This document shows, one piece after another, positions 50,056 through 58,527 of a DNA stretch of 64,000 bases. The notes beneath the pieces were generated by a model. That model was not told the origin of the DNA. It saw nothing but the letters and a program-made list of their open reading frames with translations, and ran no database searches. The stretch covers positions 1 to 64,000 of the forward strand of contig JACKDW010000016.1 of NCBI GenBank assembly GCA_020633295.1. Direction: 5' to 3'. The stretch comes from Myxococcales bacterium. GTDB lineage: Bacteria; Myxococcota_A; Polyangia; Nannocystales; Nannocystaceae. Numbering within the stretch: the stretch's first letter is position 1; every line of letters starts with the position of its first letter. The translations under genes were made by a program, and so were the position numbers.

Positions 50056-51570
50056 ATGACGAACACAACGCACGACAGCGCCGCGATGCGGTTCCCCGCG
50101 CGCGGCTACGCCTTTCAGAAATACGTCGACTGCCACAACTGGATCGCGGGTGACTGGCGCGAGGCGGCCTCGGGGGAGAACGCCGCGGTCGTCAACCCGC
50201 GCCACGGCTGGCCCATGGGCACGGTCGCGATGTCGGGCCACGCCGACGTCGATCGCGCGGTCGCGGCCGCCAAGGAGGCGTTCCCGTCGTGGCGCGCGAC
50301 CCCGTACAAGGAGCGCGCGCAGGTCCTGTACCGCATGAAGGCGCTCATGGAGCGCGACGTCGAGGAGCTGACGTGGCTGCTGTCCCACGAGAACGGCAAG
50401 ACCTACGCCGAGGCCAAGGGCAGCGTGCTCAAGGCGATCGAGTGCCTCGAGATGGGCTGCTCGCTGCCCAACATGATCGGCGGCCCGCAGCTCGACGTCA
50501 GCCGCGGCATCAACTGCTCCGTGACCCACGAGCCGCTGGGCGTGTGCGCGGGCGTGGTGCCCTTCAACTTCCCGACGATGGTGCCGATGTGGATGCTGCC
50601 GCAGGCGCTCGTGGCCGGGAACACCTTCGTGCTCAAGCCCTCGGAGCAGGTGCCGTTCGGCGCCATGAAGCTCGCGCTGCTGCTGCGCGAGGCGGGGCTC
50701 CCGGACGGCGTGGTCAACGTCGTCAACGGCGCGCGCCCGGCCGTCGAGGCGCTCGTCGATCACCCCGACATCAAGGCGATGGGCTTCGTCGGCTCGACGC
50801 GCGTCGCCAAGCTCGTGTACGCGCGCGGCAGCGCGCTCGGCAAGCGCATGCTGTGCCTGGGCGGCGCCAAGAACCACCTGGTCGTTGTGCCAGACGCTGA
50901 TCCGGAGCTGACGAGCACCACCGTCGTCGCGTCGGCCTACGCGTGCGCGGGCCAGCGCTGCATGGCGGCGTCCGTGATGATCGCGGTCGGCGACGTGCAG
51001 CCGATCATCGACAAGATCGCGGCCAAGGCCCGCGAGATGACGCTGGGGACCGACATGGGCGCGATCATCAACCAGACCGCGGTCGAGCGGATCACCCGCT
51101 ACATCGACGAGGCCGAGCGGGCCGGCGTGAAGGTGCTGGTCGACGGCCGCGGCGCGGCGGTGCCCGGGAACCCGGGCTACTGGCTCGGCCCGACGATCCT
51201 CGACGACGTGAAGCCGGGCATGCCGGCGGGCTGCGAGGAGATCTTCGGCCCGGTGCTCTCGATCATCCGCGTGCGCACGCTCGACGAGGCCATCGCGATC
51301 GAGAACGACAACCCCTACGGCAACGCCGCCGCGATCTTCACGACCTCGGGCGGGACGGCGCGCTACGCGATCGAGCGCTTCGACGCGGGCATGTGCGGCA
51401 TCAACGTCGGCGTCCCGGTGCCGCGCGAGCCGTTCGCGTTCGGCGGCTGGAACGACAGCAAGTTCGGGCACGGCGACATCACGGGCGAGGACGGCTTCCG
51501 CTTCTGGACGCGCCCGCGCAAGGTCACGGCGCGCTGGGAGCACAACCCCGACGCGACGTGGATGTCCTGA
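50056..51570 (+). CDS. mmsA: CoA-acylating (methyl)malonate-semialdehyde dehydrogenase
   Basis: 504 residues of the aldehyde dehydrogenase superfamily. The NAD-binding region includes GVVPFNFPTMVPMWMLPQAL and KPSEQVPFGAM, and the catalytic Cys is in YACAGQRCMAASV. The MMSDH-like features GAKNHLVVVPDAD and CLGGAKNH separate it from ordinary aldehyde dehydrogenases. It turns malonate semialdehyde to acetyl-CoA or methylmalonate semialdehyde to propionyl-CoA. It follows the amidase by 138 nt and precedes the aminotransferase by 47 nt. In this setting it finishes beta-alanine breakdown, although valine breakdown is the classical role. Confidence 0.92.
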   Translation: MTNTTHDSAAMRFPARGYAFQKYVDCHNWIAGDWREAASGENAAVVNPRHGWPMGTVAMSGHADVDRAVAAAKEAFPSWRATPYKERAQVLYRMKALMERDVEELTWLLSHENGKTYAEAKGSVLKAIECLEMGCSLPNMIGGPQLDVSRGINCSVTHEPLGVCAGVVPFNFPTMVPMWMLPQALVAGNTFVLKPSEQVPFGAMKLALLLREAGLPDGVVNVVNGARPAVEALVDHPDIKAMGFVGSTRVAKLVYARGSALGKRMLCLGGAKNHLVVVPDADPELTSTTVVASAYACAGQRCMAASVMIAVGDVQPIIDKIAAKAREMTLGTDMGAIINQTAVERITRYIDEAERAGVKVLVDGRGAAVPGNPGYWLGPTILDDVKPGMPAGCEEIFGPVLSIIRVRTLDEAIAIENDNPYGNAAAIFTTSGGTARYAIERFDAGMCGINVGVPVPREPFAFGGWNDSKFGHGDITGEDGFRFWTRPRKVTARWEHNPDATWMS

Positions 51571-51617
51571 GAGCCATCTTCTGGATTCGCGACGCGCAGA
51601 GCAGGGAGTGAGGCGAG

Positions 51618-52955
51618 ATGAGCGCTGAGGACATGAGCTCGGAGGAGATGATCGCGCTGTGCAAGCGCCACACCATGTACACGTGGGCGCGCGGCGACGC
51701 GGTCGACCCGATCCCGGTGGCGCGGGCCGAGGGCGCGTACATCTACACGCCCGAGGGCCAGCGCCTGCTCGACTTCAACAGCCAGCTGATGTGCGTGAAC
51801 ATCGGGCACTCGCACCCGAAGGTGATCGCGGCGATGAAGCGGCAGCTCGACCGCCAGCTGCTCTACGTGTACCCGGGGACCGCGACGGGCCCGCGCGCGC
51901 GGCTCGGGCGCATGCTCGCCGACATCGTCCCGGACCCGATCAACACGTTCTTCTTCACGCTCGGCGGCGCGGAGGCGAACGAGAACGCGATCAAGGCGGC
52001 GCGGCTGTACACCGGCCGACACAAGATCCTCAGCCGCTACCGCAGCTACCACGGGGCGACGCACGCGTGCATGCAGCTGACCGGCGACCCGCGGCGCTGG
52101 GAGAACGAGCCGGGGCCCTGGGGCTTCGTGCGCGTGATGGACCCGCAGCCCTACGACTTCTCGTTCGGCGCGACCGACGAGGAGCAGACGCGAAACCACC
52201 TCGCGTACCTCGAGGACCTGATCCGGATGGAGGGGCCCGAGACGATCGCGGCGATGTTCGTCGAGCCGGTGACCGGGACCAACGGCGTGCTGCCGCCGCC
52301 CCGCGGCTGGCTCAAGGGCCTGCACGCGCTGCTGCGCAAGTACGGGATCCTGCTGGTCTGCGACGAGGTGATGGCGGGCTTCGGCCGCACCGGCAAGTGG
52401 TTCTCGTTCCAGCACGGCGACATCGTCCCGGACATCGTGACCATGGCGAAGGGCCTGACGAGCTCGTACGCGCCGCTCGGCGCGATGGGGGTCAGCGACG
52501 CGATCGCGGCGCACTTCCAGCGCAACGTGTTCTGGGGCGGGCTGACCTACAACGCGCACGCGCTGGCGTGCGCGACGGCCGAGGCTGTCTTGGAGGTCAT
52601 GCAGGAGGAGCGGCTGGTCGAGCGCGCGGCCGCGCTGCAGCCGGTCGCGCTCGAGCACATGGCGCGGCTGGCGAGCAAGCACCGCTCGGTCCGCGCCTAC
52701 CGCTCGATCGGGCTGTTCGGCGTGATCGAGCTGCAGAAGAACGCCGCCGGCGAGACGCTCGCGCCGTTCAACGGCGGGCACCCGGCGATCACGAGGCTCG
52801 CCGGGTTCCTGCGCGACAACGGGCTGTTCACCTTCGTCCGCTGGTTCAACGTGATGTGCAACCCGCCGCTGTGCATCACGGAGGACGAGCTGCGCGAGGG
52901 CTTCGAGATCATCGATCGCGGGCTCGAGATCACGGACGCCGCGTTCGAGGGCTAG
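51618..52955 (+). CDS. Class III PLP aminotransferase, probable beta-alanine:pyruvate type
   Basis: 445 residues. PLP-binding Lys in TMAKGLTSSYAPLGAMGVS and the Asp motif LLVCDEVMAGFGRTGKWFS are typical of class III omega-transaminases. The family marks FTLGGAEANENAIKAARLYTG and YRSYHGAT are present. With the amidase and the semialdehyde dehydrogenase it fits the transfer of the beta-alanine amino group to give malonate semialdehyde. Substrate by context only; other omega-amino acids are possible. It starts 47 nt after the dehydrogenase, with GTGAGGCGAG before the ATG. Confidence 0.88.
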   Translation: MSAEDMSSEEMIALCKRHTMYTWARGDAVDPIPVARAEGAYIYTPEGQRLLDFNSQLMCVNIGHSHPKVIAAMKRQLDRQLLYVYPGTATGPRARLGRMLADIVPDPINTFFFTLGGAEANENAIKAARLYTGRHKILSRYRSYHGATHACMQLTGDPRRWENEPGPWGFVRVMDPQPYDFSFGATDEEQTRNHLAYLEDLIRMEGPETIAAMFVEPVTGTNGVLPPPRGWLKGLHALLRKYGILLVCDEVMAGFGRTGKWFSFQHGDIVPDIVTMAKGLTSSYAPLGAMGVSDAIAAHFQRNVFWGGLTYNAHALACATAEAVLEVMQEERLVERAAALQPVALEHMARLASKHRSVRAYRSIGLFGVIELQKNAAGETLAPFNGGHPAITRLAGFLRDNGLFTFVRWFNVMCNPPLCITEDELREGFEIIDRGLEITDAAFEG

Positions 52956-53010
52956 CGCGCCGGCCTCGCGCGCGTTCGACATGGCCCTCCGAGCACATCG
53001 GAAGCCCGTC

Positions 53011-53035
53011 GCGCGCGGCTGCTCGAGCCGCGCGC
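53011..53035. terminator. Hairpin between convergent genes
   Basis: GCGCGCGGCT, loop GCTCG, AGCCGCGCGC: a perfect 10-bp stem between the aminotransferase stop (52955) and the YigZ-like gene end (53040). Confidence 0.6.
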
Positions 53036-53039
53036 GGCC

Positions 53040-53648
53040 CTAACGCCGCGCCTCCTCGACGGTGACCTGACCCGCGGTGCGCTCGCGCAGCGCGGCGGCG
53101 AAGCGCGTCAGCTCCTCGTCCGGCACGGCGACGCGCAGCTCGACGCGCGCGCCGTACTCGGACGCGATCGGCTCGAGCCGATGGGCCGCGAGCACGCCCT
53201 GGACGGCGCCGGAGCGCTCGTAGTCGAAGCGCAGCACGACCTCGGTGGTCGTACGGGCGCGCACGAGCTCGACCCGCGCGAGCGTCTCGACAGCGCACAG
53301 GCGATAGGCGCGCGCGAGCCCTCCGGTCCCGAGCTTCGTGCCGCCGTAGTAGCGCGTGACGACGACCGCGACGTCCGCCAGCTCGCGCCCGTCGACCGCG
53401 CCGAGGATCGGCCGCCCGGCGGAGCCGCTCGGCTCGCCGTCGTCGGAGTACCGGTAGTGATCGCGGCCGCGCCCCCGCCAGGCCCAGCAGTGGTGGGTCG
53501 CGTCCGGGAATTCAGCGCGCAGGCTCGCGACGAGCGCGAGCGCGTCGTCGACGGCCGCCGCGGGCGCGACAGTGGCGAAGAAGCGCGATCCCTTGATCTT
53601 GTCGATCTCGTGCCGGGAGCGCGCGGCGACGGTCACGATCTCGGCCAC
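53040..53648 (-). CDS. yigZ: YigZ/IMPACT-family protein
   Basis: 202 residues. The N-terminal UPF0029 domain has the family line KIKGSRFFATVAP, HHCWAWRG, RYSDDGEPSGSAGRPIL and VVVTRYYGGTKLGTGGLARAY. The C-terminal half is a small ferredoxin-like domain (RFDYERSGAVQGVLAAHRLE). In eukaryotes the IMPACT relative controls a translation kinase; the bacterial role is not settled. The preceding thioesterase gene (53683) is co-directional with a 34-nt gap. Confidence 0.9.
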   Translation of the reverse strand: MAEIVTVAARSRHEIDKIKGSRFFATVAPAAAVDDALALVASLRAEFPDATHHCWAWRGRGRDHYRYSDDGEPSGSAGRPILGAVDGRELADVAVVVTRYYGGTKLGTGGLARAYRLCAVETLARVELVRARTTTEVVLRFDYERSGAVQGVLAAHRLEPIASEYGARVELRVAVPDEELTRFAAALRERTAGQVTVEEARR

Positions 53649-53682
53649 AGCCGATGGTACCGCGAGGCGACGCAGACGCCGG

Positions 53683-54522
53683 CTACTTGATCAGCGCGAA
53701 CACCTGGTGAGCCCGGGCGAGCAGCTGGCCGTCGGCGGTCCACAGCTCGTTGTCCTGGGCGCTGTAGCCGTCGACGGCCTCCCGCGCGGCGGCGGTGACG
53801 AGGTAGGCCGCGCCCGGCTCGCGCTCGCGGTCCGGGAGCGCGCGCACGAAGTGGTAGGTGATCGCCATGGTCGCGGCCGGTCGTGGCCCCGCGGTCTTCA
53901 CGAACACCGCCGGCGGCCAGGAGTCGAGGTAGGCGGCCGCGAGCGCCTCGTCGAGGGGCTCCGCCGATCCGCGCAGGCGCGTCCAGCCGACGAAGGCGGC
54001 CGGGTCGCCGAGCGAGAACGGCGGGCTCCCGCCGGCGAAGCGATACTCGAAGTTGCGACAGAAGACGGGCTCGAGACCCGAGTGCAGCACGACGGGCGAG
54101 TCCTCCATCGGCGCGTGCGCGGGCGGCTGGGCGTGGTCGAAGCTGAGGCCGACCTCCGGGCGCGCGCTCGCGAAGGTCGCGCTCGCGATCGCCAGCAACA
54201 CGTCACGCTCGGAGTACAGGCGCGCGGAGACGTGGCGAACGAGCTTGCCGACCCGAATCACCTCGACCGCGAGGACGAGCGCCGCGGGCGGTACGGGTTC
54301 GCAGAGGTGGCAGGTCAGGGTTCGGAGCTGGCCAGGGTCGCCCCGCGTCGCAAGCTCGGCCCGCATCGCGCGCGCGAAGATCCCAGCGACGAGGCCACCG
54401 AAGGCGCCGCGCCCCTGGAGCCAGTGTTCGGTGACGGCGGCTCGATAGCGGCCGGATGCGACGGGCCGGACGCTGGCGACAGAGGAAAATTCCGGCGAAA
54501 CAGCGTCCGAACCTTGATTCAT
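53683..54522 (-). CDS. Acyl-CoA thioesterase-family protein (double hotdog)
   Basis: 279 residues. Two hotdog units of the TesB-like thioesterase family are recognised: WLQGRGAFGGLVAGIFARAM in the first and YHFVRALPDREREPGAAYLVT with DNELWTADGQLLARAHQVFALI at the end of the second. It likely hydrolyses acyl-CoA; substrate unknown. ATG 54522 lies 9 nt after TAGTAA on the minus strand, again with no clear ribosome site. It lies upstream of and in line with yigZ. Confidence 0.78.
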   Translation of the reverse strand: MNQGSDAVSPEFSSVASVRPVASGRYRAAVTEHWLQGRGAFGGLVAGIFARAMRAELATRGDPGQLRTLTCHLCEPVPPAALVLAVEVIRVGKLVRHVSARLYSERDVLLAIASATFASARPEVGLSFDHAQPPAHAPMEDSPVVLHSGLEPVFCRNFEYRFAGGSPPFSLGDPAAFVGWTRLRGSAEPLDEALAAAYLDSWPPAVFVKTAGPRPAATMAITYHFVRALPDREREPGAAYLVTAAAREAVDGYSAQDNELWTADGQLLARAHQVFALIK

Positions 54523-54539
54523 GCAATTGTTTTACTACG

Positions 54540-54558
54540 CGGGCACGGCTCGTGCCCG
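54540..54558. terminator. Short hairpin between the NTF2-like and thioesterase genes
   Basis: CGGGCACG, loop GCT, CGTGCCCG, 8-bp stem. It follows the NTF2-like gene (ends 54590, minus strand) and precedes the thioesterase start. Confidence 0.5.
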
Positions 54559-54589
54559 GTCGCTATTCCGCGCCGTTGACGCGTCGCGC

Positions 54590-55216
54590 CTAGTCGGCGC
54601 GGTACTCTTCGTCGGCCTCGGTCGCGACCTCCGCCACCGCCTCCGCGTCGTAGACCTGCGCAGCCTCCGCCACGGGCTCGATGGCCTCGGGCGCGACCTC
54701 GTACACGGGCTCTGCGGGGATCTCGACCGCCTCGATGGCTTCGGGCTCGATCGGCTCGGGCTCCACCTCGACAGGCGTCATCGCCTCGGGCGCGCCGGCG
54801 AGCACGCTCGGGCGCTCGACGATGTCGAGGTCGATGGGCCCGGTCGCGTTCCAGATGTCGCGCTCGGCGGTCCAGCCGTGGGGGGTGCGCCGCCACAGCG
54901 TCACGTACTTGCCGCCCTGGGTGATGGTGTTGCCCCGGACCGACTTGATCTGGCGCTGGAAGCGGCCGATCTCGTAGGCCATGTCCTCGCGGGCGTCGAC
55001 CTCGAGGGGCTCAAGCTTGATGTCGCCAAAGCCCATGCTGATCCCGCGCTGCCAGAAGGACTGAATCGCCGCGCGGCCGCGGAACATCTCCATGTTGGGC
55101 GGCATCAGCACAGCATCCTCGCCGTACACGGCCGCGACTGCGGCGGCGTCTCCGCGCCCGAAGGCGGCGGCCAGGTTGTAGTTCTTCGCTTGAATCGCCG
55201 AGTAGACTTCTTCCAT
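54590..55216 (-). CDS. NTF2/SnoaL-like domain protein with acidic Glu/Pro/Ala tail
   Basis: 208 residues. The first ~125 are an NTF2-like fold of the DUF4440/SnoaL sort (NYNLAAAFGRGDAAAVAAVY, DAVLMPPNMEMFRGRAAIQSFW, YVTLWRRTPHGWTAERDIWN). The last 80 are rich in Glu, Pro, Ala and Val with units like EPIEPEAIEAVE and AEAVAEVATEADEE, probably disordered. No signal peptide. Function may be binding of a small ligand or just scaffold. ATG 55216 has AGGGACGG upstream. Its promoter is at 55248-55278. Confidence 0.75.
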   Translation of the reverse strand: MEEVYSAIQAKNYNLAAAFGRGDAAAVAAVYGEDAVLMPPNMEMFRGRAAIQSFWQRGISMGFGDIKLEPLEVDAREDMAYEIGRFQRQIKSVRGNTITQGGKYVTLWRRTPHGWTAERDIWNATGPIDLDIVERPSVLAGAPEAMTPVEVEPEPIEPEAIEAVEIPAEPVYEVAPEAIEPVAEAAQVYDAEAVAEVATEADEEYRAD

Positions 55217-55247
55217 GCAACCGTCCCTGATGACTGTGCTGTACGCG

Positions 55248-55278
55248 ACTTTACCTCGGTCGCGGCTTGCATAGTCAA
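55248..55278 (-). promoter_or_regulatory. Promoter of the NTF2-like gene
   Basis: Minus strand TTGACT (55278-55273), 19-nt spacer, TAAAGT (55253-55248), 31 nt before ATG 55216. Confidence 0.5.
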
Positions 55279-55326
55279 GGAATTTGCGCGGCAGACCCGG
55301 CGCACGCGCGTCGCGTGTGAGGAGAC

Positions 55327-56178
55327 TCAGGGGCCCCAGATGACGCAGTTGATGGTCGAGAGCCCGGGCAGCAAGCTGGCCGCGCAGAGCTGCGTCCACA
55401 GCTCCTCGGTCACCTCGCCCGCCCAGGAGACGGTGCAGGTCTCCTGCTGGTTGGGACAGAACTGGCCGGGCTCACAGACGAACTGCTCGGGAAACAGGTC
55501 CGGGAGCAGCTGGCTGTACTGCTGCGGGGTGCAGACATCAACCTGGTCGCAGAACCCACCGAGCGTGAGGTCGTCGGCGAGCGCGACCCCGAACAGCTTG
55601 TCCTCGTCGCACTCTCCGGCGTCCGCGCAGGTCTTGGCGCAGTCGATCTCATTGTCGAAGAACAGGTCACAGTCGTCGCCGCAGTCGCAGCCGCTGAGCA
55701 GCTCGCACGTCGTGCCGGTGAAGGCCCAGCCGATGATCGCGTCGCAGGGCCCGTAGTCGCCGTCGGCGACGCCGCACTGACCGCCCCCGCCCGTCGTCGC
55801 GTCGCCCGTGGTGGGCTCCCCGGTCCCGTCGGTCGTCTCGACCGTCGTCACGCCCGTCGTCACGCCCGTGGAGTTCGGGTCCGTCTCCGAGGCGCCGCTG
55901 GTCGTCGCGTCGGTCGCCGTGGCGCCGCTGGTCGAGGAGGTCATGCCGGCGGTCTCGGAGCCGCCCGGCCCGCCGCTCGTGTCGCCGCTCGACGTCCCGG
56001 CGGTCGTGTCCGTGGTCATGCCGGTGGCGGAGCTGTTGGTGGTCGCCGAGTCGCTCGTCGCGTCGCCGGTCGTGTCGTCGCCGCAGCCGATCACGAGCGC
56101 GGCGGTGATCAGGCCGGCGGCCGCGCGCCGCAGCCGAGCGTCCGTCCAGGCGTGAGGAGTTCGAATAAGAGAGGCCAT
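55327..56178 (-). CDS. Cys-containing lipoprotein with Ser/Thr stalk
   Basis: 283 residues. The signal peptide ends at TAALVIGC (lipobox). A long Thr/Ser/Gly stalk fills residues 35-130. The C-terminal ~150 residues have about 18 Cys (CGVADGDYGPC, CELLSGCDCGDDCDLF, CAKTCADAGEC) and QYSQLLPDLFPEQFVC. It differs from the beta-helix paralogues, and no domain is recognised. The start ATG 56178 is only 6 nt after a clear -10, so the message is probably leaderless. Confidence 0.78.
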   Translation of the reverse strand: MASLIRTPHAWTDARLRRAAAGLITAALVIGCGDDTTGDATSDSATTNSSATGMTTDTTAGTSSGDTSGGPGGSETAGMTSSTSGATATDATTSGASETDPNSTGVTTGVTTVETTDGTGEPTTGDATTGGGGQCGVADGDYGPCDAIIGWAFTGTTCELLSGCDCGDDCDLFFDNEIDCAKTCADAGECDEDKLFGVALADDLTLGGFCDQVDVCTPQQYSQLLPDLFPEQFVCEPGQFCPNQQETCTVSWAGEVTEELWTQLCAASLLPGLSTINCVIWGP

Positions 56179-56184
56179 GCGGCG

Positions 56185-56213
56185 ACCGTAGGCGCGCCGG
56201 GTGCACGAGTCAA
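56185..56213 (-). promoter_or_regulatory. Promoter of the 55327 lipoprotein (predicted leaderless)
   Basis: Minus strand TTGACT (56213-56208), exact 17-nt spacer, TACGGT (56190-56185), then 6 nt to ATG 56178. A start 7 nt after the -10 is the A of ATG. Confidence 0.7.
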
Positions 56214-56268
56214 TTCAACGCGAGCGGCCGCCTGGCACGCAGCCGGAGGACCGGCGCGCGGGACCGGG

Positions 56269-57762
56269 CTAGAGCCGCTGCACGGCGCGCTTGAGGCTGA
56301 CGCGCGCGACGGTGCCGCCACCTGGCCGCGCGACCAGCTCGATCTGGCCGCCGTGCTGGTCGACGATCTTCTTGACGATCGCCAGCCCGAGGCCGGTGCC
56401 GGTCTCCTTGGTGCTGAAGAACGGGCGGAAGACCTCGCGCGCGACCTTGTCGCCGATGCCGGGGCCGTTGTCGGAGAGGCTGATGATCACGCGGCCGCCC
56501 TCGCTGAGCTCCGCGTCGATCTCGATCAGGCCGCCCTCGCGCTCGCGCAGCGCGTCGATGGCGTTGACGAGCAGGTTGATGAGCACCTGGGTGAGCTTGG
56601 CGCGATCGCCCATGACGTGCGGGAGGTCCTCGAGCACGCCCACGCGCAGCTCGACGCCGGCCGACTCGGCGACCGGGCCCTGCATGCCCACGACGTCGCC
56701 GACGATCTCGTGCAGCTCGACGGGGTAGAGGTCGAGGCTGCGCGGTCGCGCGAGCCCGAGGAACTCCTCGAGCAGCCGCGAGAGCCGACGGATCTCCGAC
56801 TGCACGAGCTTGGTGGAGTTGCCGAGCCGCCGCCGCGCGCGCTCGTCGTCCACCTTCGCGCCGATGCGCGAGAGCAGCTCGAGCTGCAGGATCGCGGCGT
56901 TGAGCGGGTTGCGGATCTCGTGCGCGAGCGCGGTCGTGAGCGTGGCGAGCGAGGCCATGGCCTCGGCGTCCGCCGCCCGCTTCTCGAGGTCGAGGCGCTC
57001 GGTGACGTCGATGCCGACCACTAACAGCAGCTCCTGCGCCGCCGCGCCCTCGCCCTGCCGCAGCGGGGTGAGGTTCCAGCGCACGGTCCGCTCGCCGCCG
57101 CCCTTCTGCGTGACGGTCGACTGGAACTCGGGCGTGCGCTCGCCCGCGCGGGCCTTGCCGAGCAGCTCGGCGAACGCGGCCTGCTGCTCCGGCACGCCGA
57201 CGACCGAGAGCAGCTCGCGCCCGAGCGCCTCGTTCGCGGTCCAGCCGGTCACCTCGGTCGCGCACGGGTTCCACATCACGATCACGTCGGCGGGGTCGAT
57301 GCCGATGATCAGCGACGCGACGGTCTCGACGACGCCGCGGTGGAGCTGCTCGGAGCGCGAGAGCTCGACCGCGAGGCGCGAGCGCTCGCGCCGGAGCTCG
57401 ACCTGGGCGAGCGCGCGCTCGGCCAGCGCGAGCATGTCGTCGGGCGCGAAGGGCTTTTGTACGTAGGCGAACACGCCCTGGCGCACGGCCTCGATCGCGG
57501 TGTCGAGCGAGGCGTTGCCGGTCATCAGCAGGACCTCGCCGTGGGGCGAGCACCTGCGCAGGTTCGGGACCAGCTCGACGCCGGTCATGTCCGGCAGGCG
57601 CACGTCGACGATCGCCAGGTCGAAGGCGCGCTCGCGGGCCCGCGCGAGCGCGCTCGCGCCGTCGCCGCTGATCGTCACCTCGGCGCCGTCCTCTTCGAAC
57701 AGCTCGGCGACGTTCTCGGCGAGGTAGACGTTGTCGTCGACGATGAGGATGTGCGCCTTCAT
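56269..57762 (-). CDS. Receiver-PAS-histidine kinase hybrid
   Basis: 497 residues. An N-terminal receiver (VDDN, phospho-Asp in IVDVRLPDMTGVEL, Lys in VQKPF) comes first, then a PAS domain (VVETVASLIIGIDPADVIVMWN ... ERTVRWNLTPL). The kinase core has phospho-His in LATLTTALAHEIRNPLNAAI, N box NLLVNAIDAL, DNGPGIG and GTGLGLAI. No membrane helix, so it is cytoplasmic. It is the third gene of a set with the double receiver (24 nt) and globin kinase. The receiver-first layout suits a phosphorelay kinase controlled by upstream phosphoryl transfer. Confidence 0.9.
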   Translation of the reverse strand: MKAHILIVDDNVYLAENVAELFEEDGAEVTISGDGASALARARERAFDLAIVDVRLPDMTGVELVPNLRRCSPHGEVLLMTGNASLDTAIEAVRQGVFAYVQKPFAPDDMLALAERALAQVELRRERSRLAVELSRSEQLHRGVVETVASLIIGIDPADVIVMWNPCATEVTGWTANEALGRELLSVVGVPEQQAAFAELLGKARAGERTPEFQSTVTQKGGGERTVRWNLTPLRQGEGAAAQELLLVVGIDVTERLDLEKRAADAEAMASLATLTTALAHEIRNPLNAAILQLELLSRIGAKVDDERARRRLGNSTKLVQSEIRRLSRLLEEFLGLARPRSLDLYPVELHEIVGDVVGMQGPVAESAGVELRVGVLEDLPHVMGDRAKLTQVLINLLVNAIDALREREGGLIEIDAELSEGGRVIISLSDNGPGIGDKVAREVFRPFFSTKETGTGLGLAIVKKIVDQHGGQIELVARPGGGTVARVSLKRAVQRL

Positions 57763-57786
57763 GGCTCCAAGGTCATGTCGCTGGGC

Positions 57787-58527
57787 TCAGGAGCCCGCGG
57801 GCTCCGGGGAGTCGGCCGCGCCGAGGCTGCGCAGCGCGGTCAGCAGCGTGCTCGTCTCGAAGGGCTTCGAGAGGAAGCGCGTGGTGTTGGGCAGCATCGA
57901 GTGCACGAGCTCGGCGACGCCGTCGTGATCATATCCGGTGATCATGACGACCGGGATGCCTGACTTCGTGCACAGCTCGTAGGCCAGCTCCGCGCCGTTG
58001 CCGTCGGGGAGGTTCACGTCGATGACGGCGGCGTCGGGCGGCGCGTGCTCGATCTCGCTCTGCGCGGCGGCGAAGCTCGTGGCCGTGCGCACGTGGAAGC
58101 CCTTGCCCGCGAGCGTCTCGGAGAACACGCGGACGAGCCGCTCGTCGTCCTCGACGATCAGCAGGCCGGCGCCGGCCTTGGGCGGCATGATGTCGAGCAG
58201 GCGCTCGACCGCGAGCGGCTTCGGCAGGACCGCGCGCACGCCCGCCGCCATGGCCTTCGAGAGCACCTTGTCGGAGGCGTAGGCGGTCATGAGCACGAAG
58301 GTCGCGTCGGGGTTGATCGCCTCGAGCCGCTCGATCAGCTCGACGCCGTTCATGCCGGGCATGCGGATGTCGGCCAGGCAGAGGTCGAACTTGAACTCGG
58401 CGGCGAGTTCGATCGCGCGCTGGCTGCTGTAGGCGACGCGCGGCTCGTAGCCCTCGTCCTCGAGGATCTCGGCGATGTTCTCGGCGAGCGCGTGGTTGTC
58501 GTCGACGACGAGGACCTTGAGGCTCAC
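57787..58527 (-). CDS. Double-receiver protein
   Basis: 246 residues made of two complete receiver domains with no output domain. Receiver 1 has VDDN, LADIRMPGMNGVEL and LPKPL; receiver 2 has VEDDERLV, VIDVNLPDGNGAEL and LSKPFET. Both keep the phospho-Asp and Lys. It should carry phosphoryl groups between the globin-type kinase and other proteins. Its GTG overlaps the kinase stop by four bases (GTGA), so translation is coupled. The partner receiver-PAS-kinase starts 24 nt downstream. Confidence 0.9.
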   Translation of the reverse strand: MSLKVLVVDDNHALAENIAEILEDEGYEPRVAYSSQRAIELAAEFKFDLCLADIRMPGMNGVELIERLEAINPDATFVLMTAYASDKVLSKAMAAGVRAVLPKPLAVERLLDIMPPKAGAGLLIVEDDERLVRVFSETLAGKGFHVRTATSFAAAQSEIEHAPPDAAVIDVNLPDGNGAELAYELCTKSGIPVVMITGYDHDGVAELVHSMLPNTTRFLSKPFETSTLLTALRSLGAADSPEPAGS

